A DNA stretch of 64,000 bases. Source: Actinomycetales bacterium SN12 (GTDB taxonomy: Bacteria > Actinomycetota > Actinomycetes > Actinomycetales > Microbacteriaceae). Both the position numbers and the translations under genes were made by a program. Numbering within the stretch: the first letter of the stretch is position 1; the number at the start of each line of letters is the position of its first letter. This document shows, in pieces, positions 16,119 to 24,466 of this stretch. The stretch is taken from positions 186,001 to 250,000 of the forward strand of contig PJCV01000003.1 of assembly GCA_002837415.1 (NCBI GenBank), in the 5' to 3' direction. The notes beneath the pieces are model-generated. The model worked only from the letters and a program-made list of their open reading frames with translations. It was not told the DNA's origin and did no database searches.

Positions 16119-17822
16119 TCAGCGGATGTCGGGAAGCCGTGGCGTACGCGGGGGGACGGTGCGACGGTCGCCGGTGGCCTCGAACGCGAGGCCGAGGGCG
16201 AGCAGCGCGGTGTCGTCGTAGGCCCGGCCGGCGAAGGTCAGACCCACCGGCATCCCGATGTCGGCCATGATGCCCATCGGGACGGTGACGGTCGGGATGC
16301 CGAGGTGTCGCGGCACGAGGTTGCCGTTGGCCACCCACACGCCGTTGCGCCACCCGGCCTCGGCCGAGTCGGGATTCACGTCCATGTCGGCGCGGCCGAT
16401 GTCGGCCATCGCGGGGAACGCGACAGCGTCGAGGCCGAGTTCGTCCATCCACTGCTCCAGGTCGATGCGACGGGTCTTCTCGAGACCGCGTGCACCCTCT
16501 TCGAGGTGCGGGATGTCGGTGAAGCTCTCGTACGGGTGCTGCTCGACGCGCGCCGGATAGGTGGCGATGTCGTCGTCGAAGCCGTCGTAGCGGTCGGGCA
16601 GAGCGCCCTCCGGCACAGGAAAGATGGTCGCTCCGTCGACGCCGACGAGCGTGTTCAGCTTCGGGTCGCCGTTCGCGGCGAGGAAGTCGTCCCATGCCCA
16701 GGCAGAGAGGTCGACGATCTCCCTCTTCAGGAACTCGGGGCTGACCATTCCGCGGGTTGCGATGGTCGGTGCTCCCTCACGATCCCCTTCGTAGTTCGTC
16801 ACGACGGGGAAGTCCACCTCGACGACCTCGGCTCCCGCGGCCTCGAGGTCGCGGCGTGCCTGCTGCCACAGCGAGATGACCGACTTCCTGGTCTCGATCC
16901 GCTGGCCGGTCGACCCGCCGATGGTGGTGCCGGTACCGGCATCCGGATCGGCATTGATGTACATCTTCGGGACGCCGATGCGCGCGCCCCGCAGGTTCGC
17001 CGGCGCGACCGCGGGGTACGCCTCCGGCCGCACCTCGGACGCCGCCGGGATGCTGACCCACGGCTGCGCCCGCCAGAAGTCGCCCCGCACGTCCGCGTCG
17101 TCGGCGACGATCACCTCGAGCACCTCGAGCAGGTCGGCCATGCTGCGGGTGTGCGGCACCACGATGTCCATGGTCGGCACGAGCGGCCAGTTGCCGCGCA
17201 CCGAGATCACCCCGCGGCTGGGCGTGTACGCCACGAGCCCGTTGCAGGAGGCAGGGGCGCGCCCGCTCGACCAGGTCTCCTCGCCCAGCCCGAAGGCCGC
17301 GAAGCTCGCCGCCGTGGCGCTGCCCGAGCCGTTCGACGAGCCCGACCCGAACGCGCTGGTGAGCCACTCGGCGCTGTACGGGCTCTCGGCGCGTCCGTAG
17401 ACGCCGCGCTGCATGCCGCCGTTCGCCATCGGGGGCATGTTCGTCAGGCCGAGGCAGATCGCTCCGCCCGCGCGGAGTCGCTCGATGGTGAAGGCGTCGC
17501 GCTGCGCGACGAGATCGGCGAACGCCGGGGAGCCGGCGGCCGCCGTCAGGCCGGTCACGAGGTAGCTGTCCTTCGCGGTGTATGGGATGCCGTCGAGCGG
17601 GCCTCTCGTCTCACCTGCGGCGCGGCGGGCATCCGATGCTGCGGCCTCGACCACAGCGTCCGGATTCCGCACGACGACCGCATTCAGGGCGGTCTCGGTG
17701 TCGGGGCCGTCGTACGCGTCGATTCGGGCGAGGTAGGCCCGCACGAGCTCGACGCTGGTCGCCTCGCCTGACTCGAGCGCCGCGCGCAGCTCGGCGATCG
17801 ACTTCTCGTAGACGTCGAACAT
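16119..17822 (-). CDS. Amidase-signature hydrolase, agmatine operon
   Basis: Amidase of the amidase-signature family, 567 residues, cytoplasmic. The catalytic Lys lies in GIPYTAKDSYLVTG, and the Gly/Ser-rich signature is GSGSSNGSGSATAASF followed by GEETWSSGRAPASCNG. The second half carries substrate-pocket segments. The start ATG shares ATGA with the stop of agmatine deiminase, so the two proteins are made together. Agmatine deiminase yields N-carbamoylputrescine, which is usually cleaved by the nitrilase-type enzyme AguB. An amidase-signature enzyme in that slot would be a non-homologous replacement, which is inference. It is not GatA: no gatB or gatC is nearby. Confidence 0.82.
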   Translation of the reverse strand: MFDVYEKSIAELRAALESGEATSVELVRAYLARIDAYDGPDTETALNAVVVRNPDAVVEAAASDARRAAGETRGPLDGIPYTAKDSYLVTGLTAAAGSPAFADLVAQRDAFTIERLRAGGAICLGLTNMPPMANGGMQRGVYGRAESPYSAEWLTSAFGSGSSNGSGSATAASFAAFGLGEETWSSGRAPASCNGLVAYTPSRGVISVRGNWPLVPTMDIVVPHTRSMADLLEVLEVIVADDADVRGDFWRAQPWVSIPAASEVRPEAYPAVAPANLRGARIGVPKMYINADPDAGTGTTIGGSTGQRIETRKSVISLWQQARRDLEAAGAEVVEVDFPVVTNYEGDREGAPTIATRGMVSPEFLKREIVDLSAWAWDDFLAANGDPKLNTLVGVDGATIFPVPEGALPDRYDGFDDDIATYPARVEQHPYESFTDIPHLEEGARGLEKTRRIDLEQWMDELGLDAVAFPAMADIGRADMDVNPDSAEAGWRNGVWVANGNLVPRHLGIPTVTVPMGIMADIGMPVGLTFAGRAYDDTALLALGLAFEATGDRRTVPPRTPRLPDIR

Positions 17823-18859
17823 CAGCGGGCGTCCCCGACAGACGGCTGCTGCTGTGTGATGCAGTGGATCCCGCCGCCGCGGGCGAAGATCGGTCGGGCG
17901 TCGACGGTCACTGCGCGGCGACCGTACGCATCGGAGAGGATCTCGCGGGCACGGGCATCCGCCTTCTCGTCTCCGAAGCCGCACACGACGACGCCGTCGT
18001 TCACGACGAGGTGGTTGATGTAGCTCCAGTCGACGAAGCCCTCGTCGTCGCGCAGCTCGGCGGGAGCGGGCACATCGATGATCTCGAGCGTGCGGCCTGC
18101 GGCATCCGTCTGCTGCTGCAGGGTCTCCTTCAGATCGCGAGTGACGTCGTGATCGGGGTGCCTCGGATCGTCCTGCCGGTGCAGCAGCACGCGACCGGGG
18201 CCGGCGAACGCGGCCACGATGTCGACGTGCCCTCGTGTGCCGAACTCGTCGTAGTCGCGCGTGAGGCCGCGGGGCAGCCAGATCGCCTTATCGGCCCCCA
18301 GGGTGCGCAGCATCTCGGCCTCGACGCGCGCCTTGTCGGCGTAGGGGTTGCGGTTCGGGTCGAGCTGCACCGTCTCGGTCAGCATCACGGTGCCCTCGCC
18401 ATCGACGTGGATGCCACCGCCCTCGTTCACCAGCACGGAGCTGACGAGCTCGGCTCCGACTCGCTCGGCGATGATGCGCGCGATGCCCGCCGAGACCTGC
18501 CACTCGGCCCAGGACGGAGCGCCCCAGCCGTTGAAGATCCAGTCGACCGCACCGAGCACGCCGGGGCGCTCGTCGTCGACGACGAAGGTGGGGCCGAAAT
18601 CACGCATCCAGAACTCGTCGAGCGGTGACTCCATGATCTCGACATCAGAGCCGAGCATGCGCTTCGCGCGGCTGATCTCTGTGGGATCGGCGACCATGGT
18701 GACCGGCTCGAATTCGGCGATGGCGAGCGCCGTGTCGGTCCACGCGCGGTATGCCGTCTCCTGCCAGCCGGCGCCATCGCCGAGGGTGACACCGGCTCGC
18801 GGGAAGGCCATCCAGGTGCGCTCGTGCTGTGCGCCTTCGTGCGGCATCCGCCAGCCCAT
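17822..18859 (-). CDS. aguA: Agmatine deiminase
   Basis: Enzyme of 345 residues of the guanidino-group-modifying fold: agmatine plus water gives N-carbamoylputrescine and ammonia. Family marks are the start MPHEGAQHERTWMAFP, DEFWMRDFGPTFV, the stretch VNEGGGIHVDGEGTVMLTE, the GTRGHVDIVAAF segment with the catalytic His, and the C-terminal RGGGIHCITQQQP with the nucleophile Cys333. It is the first gene of an operon with the amidase and the permease. A perfect palindrome 40 bases upstream separates it from a divergent TetR-type regulator, so induction by agmatine or a polyamine is likely. Confidence 0.92.
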   Translation of the reverse strand: MGWRMPHEGAQHERTWMAFPRAGVTLGDGAGWQETAYRAWTDTALAIAEFEPVTMVADPTEISRAKRMLGSDVEIMESPLDEFWMRDFGPTFVVDDERPGVLGAVDWIFNGWGAPSWAEWQVSAGIARIIAERVGAELVSSVLVNEGGGIHVDGEGTVMLTETVQLDPNRNPYADKARVEAEMLRTLGADKAIWLPRGLTRDYDEFGTRGHVDIVAAFAGPGRVLLHRQDDPRHPDHDVTRDLKETLQQQTDAAGRTLEIIDVPAPAELRDDEGFVDWSYINHLVVNDGVVVCGFGDEKADARAREILSDAYGRRAVTVDARPIFARGGGIHCITQQQPSVGDAR

Positions 18860-18899
18860 GTCGTCTCCTTCGGCGAGTGGTCCCGCAGTGGCCTGCAGG

Positions 18900-18919
18900 T
18901 ATTGATCGTTCGATCAATA
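18900..18919. promoter_or_regulatory. TetR operator between aguA and its regulator
   Basis: Two 9-bp arms TATTGATCG and CGATCAATA separated by TT match perfectly. The site lies between the divergent starts (18859 and 18946), 11 bases before the -10 TACACT of the regulator gene, so one bound dimer pair could control both directions. Confidence 0.75.
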
Positions 18920-18930
18920 GGCGATGTTCC

Positions 18931-18936
18931 TACACT
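18931..18936 (+). promoter_or_regulatory. -10 box TACACT of the TetR gene
   Basis: TACACT, nine bases, then ATG at 18946; no ribosome site between. Confidence 0.5.
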
Positions 18937-18945
18937 GGACGCACC

Positions 18946-19587
18946 ATGTCAACACCTGTCGCCCGCACCCGCACGCGCAAGAGCCCTCAGCAGCGATCCG
19001 CCGAAATAGGTGACGCCGCGCTTGCCGTCGCACGCGAGCAAGGGCTGTCCGCGCTCACGCTCCGCGCGGTGGCGGCACGAGCCGGAGTCGCCCCGGGGCT
19101 GGTCGCGCACTACGTCGAGAACATGGACGAGCTCGTCGTCCGCACCTTCCGCGAGCTCGTCGCCGGTGAGCTCGACGAGATCCGCGCTGAGGTGGCGCGG
19201 GCATCCTCGCCACCTGCCCGCGTGGCGCGCATGATCGAGACGGTGCTCGACAGCGGTCACAACGACATCACCCTCATCTGGGTCGATGCCTGGTCGCTCG
19301 GCCGCGGCAGCGCTGCGCTCGCCGAAGCGATCGAAGAGCAGATGGCGGCCTGGCAGTCCTTCATCGCCGGGTTGATCGAGGCGGGCAGGGAGGCGGGGCT
19401 CTTCACCACGGTCGACGCCTTGGCCGTCGGCTGGCAGATCCTCGCGATGATCGACGGCATCGCCGCTCACGCTCTCACCCGCCGCACGGACGCCACCGCC
19501 TTCGCGGAGCGACTGGCGCAGGCGTGCGAGACGCTCGTCGGCGCAGCACCCGGCACCATCGTGGCGGCGCTCACGCCTCGGACCTGA
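18946..19587 (+). CDS. TetR-family regulator of the agmatine operon
   Basis: DNA-binding repressor of 213 residues. The N-terminal helix-turn-helix is TLRAVAARAGVAPGLVAHYV within the first 65 residues, preceded by a basic arm (RTRTRKSPQQRS). The C-terminal ligand domain is all-helical and ends with a Thr/Pro-rich tail. It is transcribed away from aguA, with a perfect palindrome between, the usual layout for a local repressor that also controls itself. The ligand is inferred to be agmatine, carbamoylputrescine or putrescine. Nothing in the sequence proves this. Confidence 0.87.
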   Translation: MSTPVARTRTRKSPQQRSAEIGDAALAVAREQGLSALTLRAVAARAGVAPGLVAHYVENMDELVVRTFRELVAGELDEIRAEVARASSPPARVARMIETVLDSGHNDITLIWVDAWSLGRGSAALAEAIEEQMAAWQSFIAGLIEAGREAGLFTTVDALAVGWQILAMIDGIAAHALTRRTDATAFAERLAQACETLVGAAPGTIVAALTPRT

Positions 19588-19603
19588 TGTCGTCACAGCC
19601 GCA

Positions 19604-19609
19604 TAGGCT
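19604..19609 (+). promoter_or_regulatory. -10 box TAGGCT of the M13 peptidase gene (leaderless)
   Basis: TAGGCT, seven bases (GGTGCCC), then ATG at 19617. Confidence 0.6.
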
Positions 19610-19616
19610 GGTGCCC

Positions 19617-21617
19617 ATGACCGACGTTCTGCCCTCCGGCCTTGCCGTCTCCGAGTTCAGCTCCGACATCCGTCCGCAGGACGACCTCTACCGCCACGTC
19701 AACGGCGCGTGGCTCGAGGCCGCCGAGATCCCCGCCGACAAGGCGCGCTGGGGTTCGTTCCACATGCTCGCCGAGCAGGCCGAGAAGGACGTCCGCGAGA
19801 TCATCGTCGAGTCGCAGGATGCCGCCGAGGGAACCCTCGAGCGCAAGGTCGGCGATCTGTTCCGCAGCTTCATGGACACCGAGCGCATCGCCGAGATCGG
19901 CCTCGCGCCGCTCGAGGCCGAGCTTGCGAAGGTCGACGCGATCGACAGCATCCCGTCGTTCCTGCACACCGTCGGAACGCTCGACCGCGACGGCATCGCC
20001 GCGCTGATCGGCGTCTTCATCGAGCCCGACCCGGGCAACCCCGAGCGCTACGTCCCCTTCGCCGTGCAGGCGGGCCTGTCGCTGCCCGACGAAAGCTACT
20101 ACCGCCTCGAGAACTTCGAGGGCACCCGCGCCGCGTACCGCGCGCACCTCGAGCGCATCCTCACTCTCGCTGCGGTCGCTGACGCTGCAGGCGAAGCCGA
20201 CCGGGCCTTCGGTCTCGAGCACGAGATCGCCGGTCATCACTGGGACAACGTCGCCTCGCGCGACGCCGTGAAGACCTACAACCTGAAGACCTGGGACGAG
20301 TTCCAGCAGCTCGTCGGCGTGGACCTGTCGCCATGGCGGGATGCCGTGGCCGCCGGTGCCGTCTCCTCGGTCCCTGAGCCTGTCGAAGGGCAGGGACCCA
20401 ATCCTTTTGACGAGCTCGTGGTCTACCAGCCGAGCTTTTTCGAGGGCCTCGGCGCCCTGCTCGTCGAGGAGCGCCTGGACGACTGGAAGGCATGGCTGCG
20501 CGCCAAGGTCGTGCACGGCATGGCTGCCTACCTCACCGACGACTTCATCGACGAGAACTTCTCGTTCTACGGCACCGAGCTCACCGGGACCCCGTCGATC
20601 CGCGAGCGCTGGAAGCGCGGCGTCTCGCTCGTCGAGGGCTCGCTGGGCGACGCGGTCGGCCGCATCTACGTCGATCGTCATTTCCCGGCGGAATCGAAGG
20701 CCGCGATGGACGAGCTGGTGGCGAACCTCATCGAGGCCTACCGCCAGAGCATCCAGAAGCTGGAGTGGATGAGCCCCGAGACGCGAGAGAAGGCACTCGC
20801 CAAGCTCGACACCTTCCGCCCGAAGATCGGCCACCCCGACGTCTGGCGCGACTACGACGGCGTCGACATCGACCCGACCGACCTCGTCGGCAACGCCCGC
20901 CGCGCGACGGTCTTCGAGCACGACCGTCAGGTCTCGAAGGTCGGCAAGCCCATCGACCGCGACGAGTGGTTCATGCCGCCGCAGATGGTCAACGCGTACT
21001 ACAACCCGCTGATGAACGAGATCGTCTTCCCCGCTGCGATCCTGCAGTACCCGTTCTTCGACCCGAAGCGCGACGCAGCCGCCAACTACGGCGGCATCGG
21101 CGCGGTGATCGGTCACGAGATCGGTCACGGCTTCGACGATCAGGGCAGCCGGTACGACGGCGATGGCCGTCTGCAGGACTGGTGGACGGATGCCGATCGC
21201 GCGGCGTTCGAAGAGCGCACCAAGGCGCTCATCGCCCAGTACGACGCCCTCGTGCCGGCGGGCCTGAGCGAGGAGAACCACGTCAACGGCGCGCTGACGA
21301 TCGGCGAGAACATCGGCGACCTCGGCGGTCTGGGCATCGCGCTGAAGGCGTACGAGCTCTCGCTCGGCGACGAGGAGGCTCCGGTGATCGACGGATACAC
21401 GGGCATTCAGCGTCTGCTGCTGTCGTGGGCCCAGGTGTGGCAGCAGAAGAGCCGCGACGCCGAGACCATCCGTCTGCTCACGATCGATCCGCACTCTCCG
21501 AACGAGTTCCGGTGCAACCAGATCCTCAGCAACATCGACGCTTTCTACGAGGCGTTCGATGTCAGCGAAGGCGACCGGCTGCACCTGCCGGCGGAGCAGC
21601 GCGTCACCATCTGGTGA
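19617..21617 (+). CDS. pepO: M13-family zinc metallopeptidase (PepO-like)
   Basis: Neprilysin-type oligopeptidase of 666 residues without a signal peptide, so cytoplasmic. The zinc site is HEIGH (His500-His504), with the third ligand Glu in ENIGDLGGL; the substrate-contact motif NAYYNP lies before it. The N-terminal start RPQDDLYRHVNGAWLEAAEIP is typical. An odd feature is an in-frame palindromic insert at 20369-20398, read as SVPEPVEGQGP, which lies in the helical N-terminal lobe outside the catalytic core. The frame is kept on both sides, so the protein should still fold. The substrate is short peptides by family. Confidence 0.92.
   Translation: MTDVLPSGLAVSEFSSDIRPQDDLYRHVNGAWLEAAEIPADKARWGSFHMLAEQAEKDVREIIVESQDAAEGTLERKVGDLFRSFMDTERIAEIGLAPLEAELAKVDAIDSIPSFLHTVGTLDRDGIAALIGVFIEPDPGNPERYVPFAVQAGLSLPDESYYRLENFEGTRAAYRAHLERILTLAAVADAAGEADRAFGLEHEIAGHHWDNVASRDAVKTYNLKTWDEFQQLVGVDLSPWRDAVAAGAVSSVPEPVEGQGPNPFDELVVYQPSFFEGLGALLVEERLDDWKAWLRAKVVHGMAAYLTDDFIDENFSFYGTELTGTPSIRERWKRGVSLVEGSLGDAVGRIYVDRHFPAESKAAMDELVANLIEAYRQSIQKLEWMSPETREKALAKLDTFRPKIGHPDVWRDYDGVDIDPTDLVGNARRATVFEHDRQVSKVGKPIDRDEWFMPPQMVNAYYNPLMNEIVFPAAILQYPFFDPKRDAAANYGGIGAVIGHEIGHGFDDQGSRYDGDGRLQDWWTDADRAAFEERTKALIAQYDALVPAGLSEENHVNGALTIGENIGDLGGLGIALKAYELSLGDEEAPVIDGYTGIQRLLLSWAQVWQQKSRDAETIRLLTIDPHSPNEFRCNQILSNIDAFYEAFDVSEGDRLHLPAEQRVTIW
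20369..20398. repeat. In-frame palindromic insert in the M13 peptidase gene
   Basis: GGTCCCTG (20369-20376) pairs with CAGGGACC (20391-20398) around AGCCTGTCGAAGGG. Read in the gene it gives PEPVEG. Relatives lie at 48658-48680 (hemA) and 993-1014 (response regulator). Confidence 0.8.
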
Positions 21618-21734
21618 GCGCGGTTCCGCCTCCCGGGGCCGCGGGTTACGATGACCGGGGCGCCGCCGATAAGGCCTGTGAGGGTGTGCTGAGCGCCCGA
21701 CCGGATTCCCCTTCTCTCGGATAGGACACCGCGC

Positions 21735-22661
21735 GTGGTCTCGTCACCCGCTCCCGAACCGTCCTCCGGTGTGCCCGCAGCCCGCCGGCGAACACAACGG
21801 AGCCTGCGGCGCGTTCCACGGCGCGCGGCCACCGGGCGGCGGTCGTTCGCACCGAGCCTGCGCCGTCTGGAAGAGCTGGCGCAGAGCGGAGCGCAGGTCT
21901 CGGTGCACGTCGTCGAGCTCGACTCGGGTCGCGTCGTGCTGAGCGGAGACGACCACGTTCCCCTGCCGATCGCGGGGCTGGGGGCCGTTCCCGTGCTGGT
22001 CGAGACCGCCGCGTGCTTCGAATCCCGCGCCCTCGACCCCCTGCAGATCGTCGACCGGTCCAACGATCAGGTCATCGGCTCGGGTCTGTGGCGGCATCTG
22101 CTCGCGCCCGCTCTCCCGCTGGTCGACCTGGCTGTGCTGGCCGCGGCCGCGGGCGACCCCAACGCCGCCAACGCCCTGCTCGACGCGGTCGGTCATGAGC
22201 AGGTCCGCGCGCGGATGGTGTCGCTCGGGATGCCGCGCAGCGCCGTGCTCGACCGGTTCCGCGACAAGCGCGGTCCCGACGATGCCCCGCACGTCGCCGT
22301 CGGCACGACCCGCGAGTTCGCGAAGCTGTTCGCGGCGCTCGTCGATTCCCGCGCCGTGGACGCCGCCGTCAGCGCCCAGGTGGCTGAGTGGCTCAGCCTG
22401 AATCAGGACCTCAGCCTCGTGGCATCCGCGACGGGACTCGACCCGTTCGCGCACGACGACGATGCGCACGGCCTGCTGTTCATCAACAAGACCGGCCGCG
22501 ATCGAGGGGTGCGCGCCGAGGCGGGGGTGCTCGTCGGGCCGCGCACCGGAGTCGCCTACGCCCTGACCGTGTGCTTCGATGACCTGTCGATCAGCCACAG
22601 ACTGCGCGCGCACGACGCGTTCCGTGTGCTCGGCACCGACCTGATGGAGTACACGCACTGA
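21735..22661 (+). CDS. Class A beta-lactamase-fold protein lacking the catalytic SxxK
   Basis: Protein of 308 residues. Its last 240 residues follow the class A beta-lactamase layout, but the active site is missing. The place of SxxK is LPIAGLGAVPVLVE (Ser replaced by Gly, Lys by Ala), and the SDN loop reads GDPNAANALLDAVG. Only the third motif, NKTG, remains. The N-terminal 45 residues are Arg/Pro-rich with no signal peptide, so it should stay in the cytoplasm. It is therefore not expected to break down beta-lactams or cross-link cell wall; binding or a structural role is possible. It follows the M13 peptidase gene by 117 bases. The start GTG is only moderately supported. Confidence 0.7.
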   Translation: MVSSPAPEPSSGVPAARRRTQRSLRRVPRRAATGRRSFAPSLRRLEELAQSGAQVSVHVVELDSGRVVLSGDDHVPLPIAGLGAVPVLVETAACFESRALDPLQIVDRSNDQVIGSGLWRHLLAPALPLVDLAVLAAAAGDPNAANALLDAVGHEQVRARMVSLGMPRSAVLDRFRDKRGPDDAPHVAVGTTREFAKLFAALVDSRAVDAAVSAQVAEWLSLNQDLSLVASATGLDPFAHDDDAHGLLFINKTGRDRGVRAEAGVLVGPRTGVAYALTVCFDDLSISHRLRAHDAFRVLGTDLMEYTH

Positions 22662-23011
22662 GATCGGCTGGTGGGCGCGGATGCGGCGCGCTTCGGGCGC
22701 GGGCCCGAGATCCGGAAGGGTCGCACGGCGGTGCCCGAGGTCTGACAGGTTCGCGCGGCGGCGTCCGAGGTCCGGACGTCGGGCTGAGACCCGGATGCTT
22801 CGGCCTCGGGCGTCCGGATCTGGGGCGGTCCGCCGGATCTCGGCACGCTTCCTGGCGGTGGCGACGGGTGTCGACCGGTTCGCGCGGCGGCGCCCGAGAT
22901 CCGGACGTCGGCCTGACACCCGGATGGTTCGGCCTCAGGCATCCGGATCTGGGGCAGACTGCCGGATCTCGGCAAGAAGCCCGGAGCTTCGGACCCGGCA
23001 ACGCGGCCGGA
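22662..23011. repeat. Family B intergenic repeats, two 98-bp copies plus fragments
   Basis: A 350-base stretch without a gene. Two 98-bp copies lie at 22748-22845 and 22877-22974 (period 129) with the same order of blocks: GGTTCGCGCGGCGGCG, CCGAGATCCGGACGTCGG, CCGGATG, CATCCGGATCTGGGGC and CCGGATCTCGGCA. A shorter degenerate copy precedes them from about 22697. The blocks CCGAGATCCGG and CCGGATCTCGG are inverted to each other, so each copy can fold. It lies between convergent genes. A related copy is at 28621-28716. Confidence 0.75.
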
Positions 23012-24454
23012 TCAGCGGGGCAGGGCGGGGTGCGCCTCCGCTGCCGGATGCCGGGGGATCAGGAAGGTCAGCGCGAAGCCGATGATCCCGGCGACGATCG
23101 ACAGCCAGAAGCACACCTCGAACGCAGCCCGGGTGGGGATCGCCCGGCCGTCGACCTGGATGCTCATCGCGGCGAGCACTCCGCCCATCACCGCCGACGC
23201 GGTGGATGTGCCCACCGATCGGAACAGCGCGTTGAGCCCGTTCGACGCGCCGGTCTCGTGCGCGGGGACGGCGCGCATGATGATCATCGGCATGGCGGCG
23301 AAGGAGAAGCCGATCCCGATCCCGATCAGCACGTTGGCGACGACGAAGTGCCAGATCTCGGTCGACCAGATCAGCACGAAGGCATAGGCGAGCACGATCG
23401 CGGCCGTGCCGACGGTGAACAGCGGGCGCGGACCGACGGTGCGCTCCAGCCAGCCCGACAGGGGCGAGATGATCATCATCATGACGCCCGAGATCGCCAC
23501 GATCATCGCGGCGGTGAACATGTCCAGACCGAGTCCCGATCCGGTCTCGCGAGGCAGCTCGAGCATCTGCGGAAAGGTGACGTTCGACGAGAACAGGGCG
23601 AAGCCCATGCCGATCGCGGCGATGTTCGTGAAGAGCACGGCCGGTCGGGCGGCGACGCGCAGGTCGAGCAGCGGCTCCTTCGCCTTCATCTGGTACCAGC
23701 CCCACACGGCCAGCACGACGAGGCCGGCGATCAGGCATGCCAGTGCGAAGGGAGAGCTCCATCCCCACTCCGCCCCGCGTGAGACGTAGAGCAGCAGACC
23801 GGTGAGGCCTGCTGCCAGGCCCACCGCGCCGAGGATGTCGAGACGTCCTGGTGCGAGCAGCACGTCGTCCGGGACCACGAGCAGCACCAGCACCAGACCG
23901 ATCACGCCCAGCGCGGCGGCGAGCCAGAACAGCCCGTGCCAGTCGGCGTTCTCGGCGACGAACGCCGCCACCGGCATCCCGACCGCTCCGCCCACGCCCA
24001 TCGTGGCGCTCATCAGTGCAACCGCGGTGCCGAGCCGTTCAGGCGACAGCACATCGCGCATGATCGCGATGCCCAGGGGAACGACGCCGGTCGTCGCGCC
24101 CTGCAGAGCGCGACCGATGATCACGCCGATGATCGACGACGACAGCGCCGCGACGATCGAGCCGACCACCAGCAGTGCGAGCAGTGCGATCACGACGCGT
24201 CGCTTGCCGTACATGTCGCCCAGACGGCCCGAGATGGGCGTAGCCACGGCGGCCACCAGCAGGGTGATCGTGACCACCCAGCTGGTGTCCTCGCGTGAGG
24301 CGTTCAGCAGCCTCGGCAGCTCCGCCTGCAGCGGGACGACCAGGGTGAACATGAATGCCGAGCAGAGGCCGACGAAGGCCAGCACGGCGATGATCGCCCC
24401 TCGGCGAGGGGTGCGGGAGAGCCGCCTTCTCGCTCTGTCATCCGCACCGCTCAC
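23012..24454 (-). CDS. MFS multidrug exporter, 14-helix (DHA2) type
   Basis: Major facilitator of 480 residues with about fourteen helices (EmrB/QacA type), expected to export drugs or metabolites against protons. The loop 2-3 motif is GRLGDMYGKRRVV, and motif C in helix 5 is LMSATMGVGGAVGMPVAAFV. The N-terminus is short and very basic. The GTG start at 24454 lies six bases after TAGCCT (24461-24466), a box that overlaps the stop codon of the CPBP gene. The gene can thus be transcribed on its own or by read-through from the two-component operon. Confidence 0.88.
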   Translation of the reverse strand: MSGADDRARRRLSRTPRRGAIIAVLAFVGLCSAFMFTLVVPLQAELPRLLNASREDTSWVVTITLLVAAVATPISGRLGDMYGKRRVVIALLALLVVGSIVAALSSSIIGVIIGRALQGATTGVVPLGIAIMRDVLSPERLGTAVALMSATMGVGGAVGMPVAAFVAENADWHGLFWLAAALGVIGLVLVLLVVPDDVLLAPGRLDILGAVGLAAGLTGLLLYVSRGAEWGWSSPFALACLIAGLVVLAVWGWYQMKAKEPLLDLRVAARPAVLFTNIAAIGMGFALFSSNVTFPQMLELPRETGSGLGLDMFTAAMIVAISGVMMMIISPLSGWLERTVGPRPLFTVGTAAIVLAYAFVLIWSTEIWHFVVANVLIGIGIGFSFAAMPMIIMRAVPAHETGASNGLNALFRSVGTSTASAVMGGVLAAMSIQVDGRAIPTRAAFEVCFWLSIVAGIIGFALTFLIPRHPAAEAHPALPR

Positions 24455-24460
24455 CGAAGA

Positions 24461-24466
24461 AGGCTA
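24461..24466 (-). promoter_or_regulatory. -10 box TAGCCT of the MFS gene, overlapping the CPBP stop codon
   Basis: TAGCCT, six bases (TCTTCG), then GTG at 24454. The first three bases are the TAG stop of the upstream gene. Confidence 0.5.

Noticed and set aside
16119..17822. GatA subunit of the tRNA amidotransferase
   Set aside because: No gatB or gatC is nearby, the protein is longer than GatA, and it is coupled to agmatine deiminase.
19593..21584. A 663-codon antisense frame over the M13 peptidase
   Set aside because: The plus strand carries HEIGH, NAYYNP and ENIGD, and the antisense protein has no recognisable domain.
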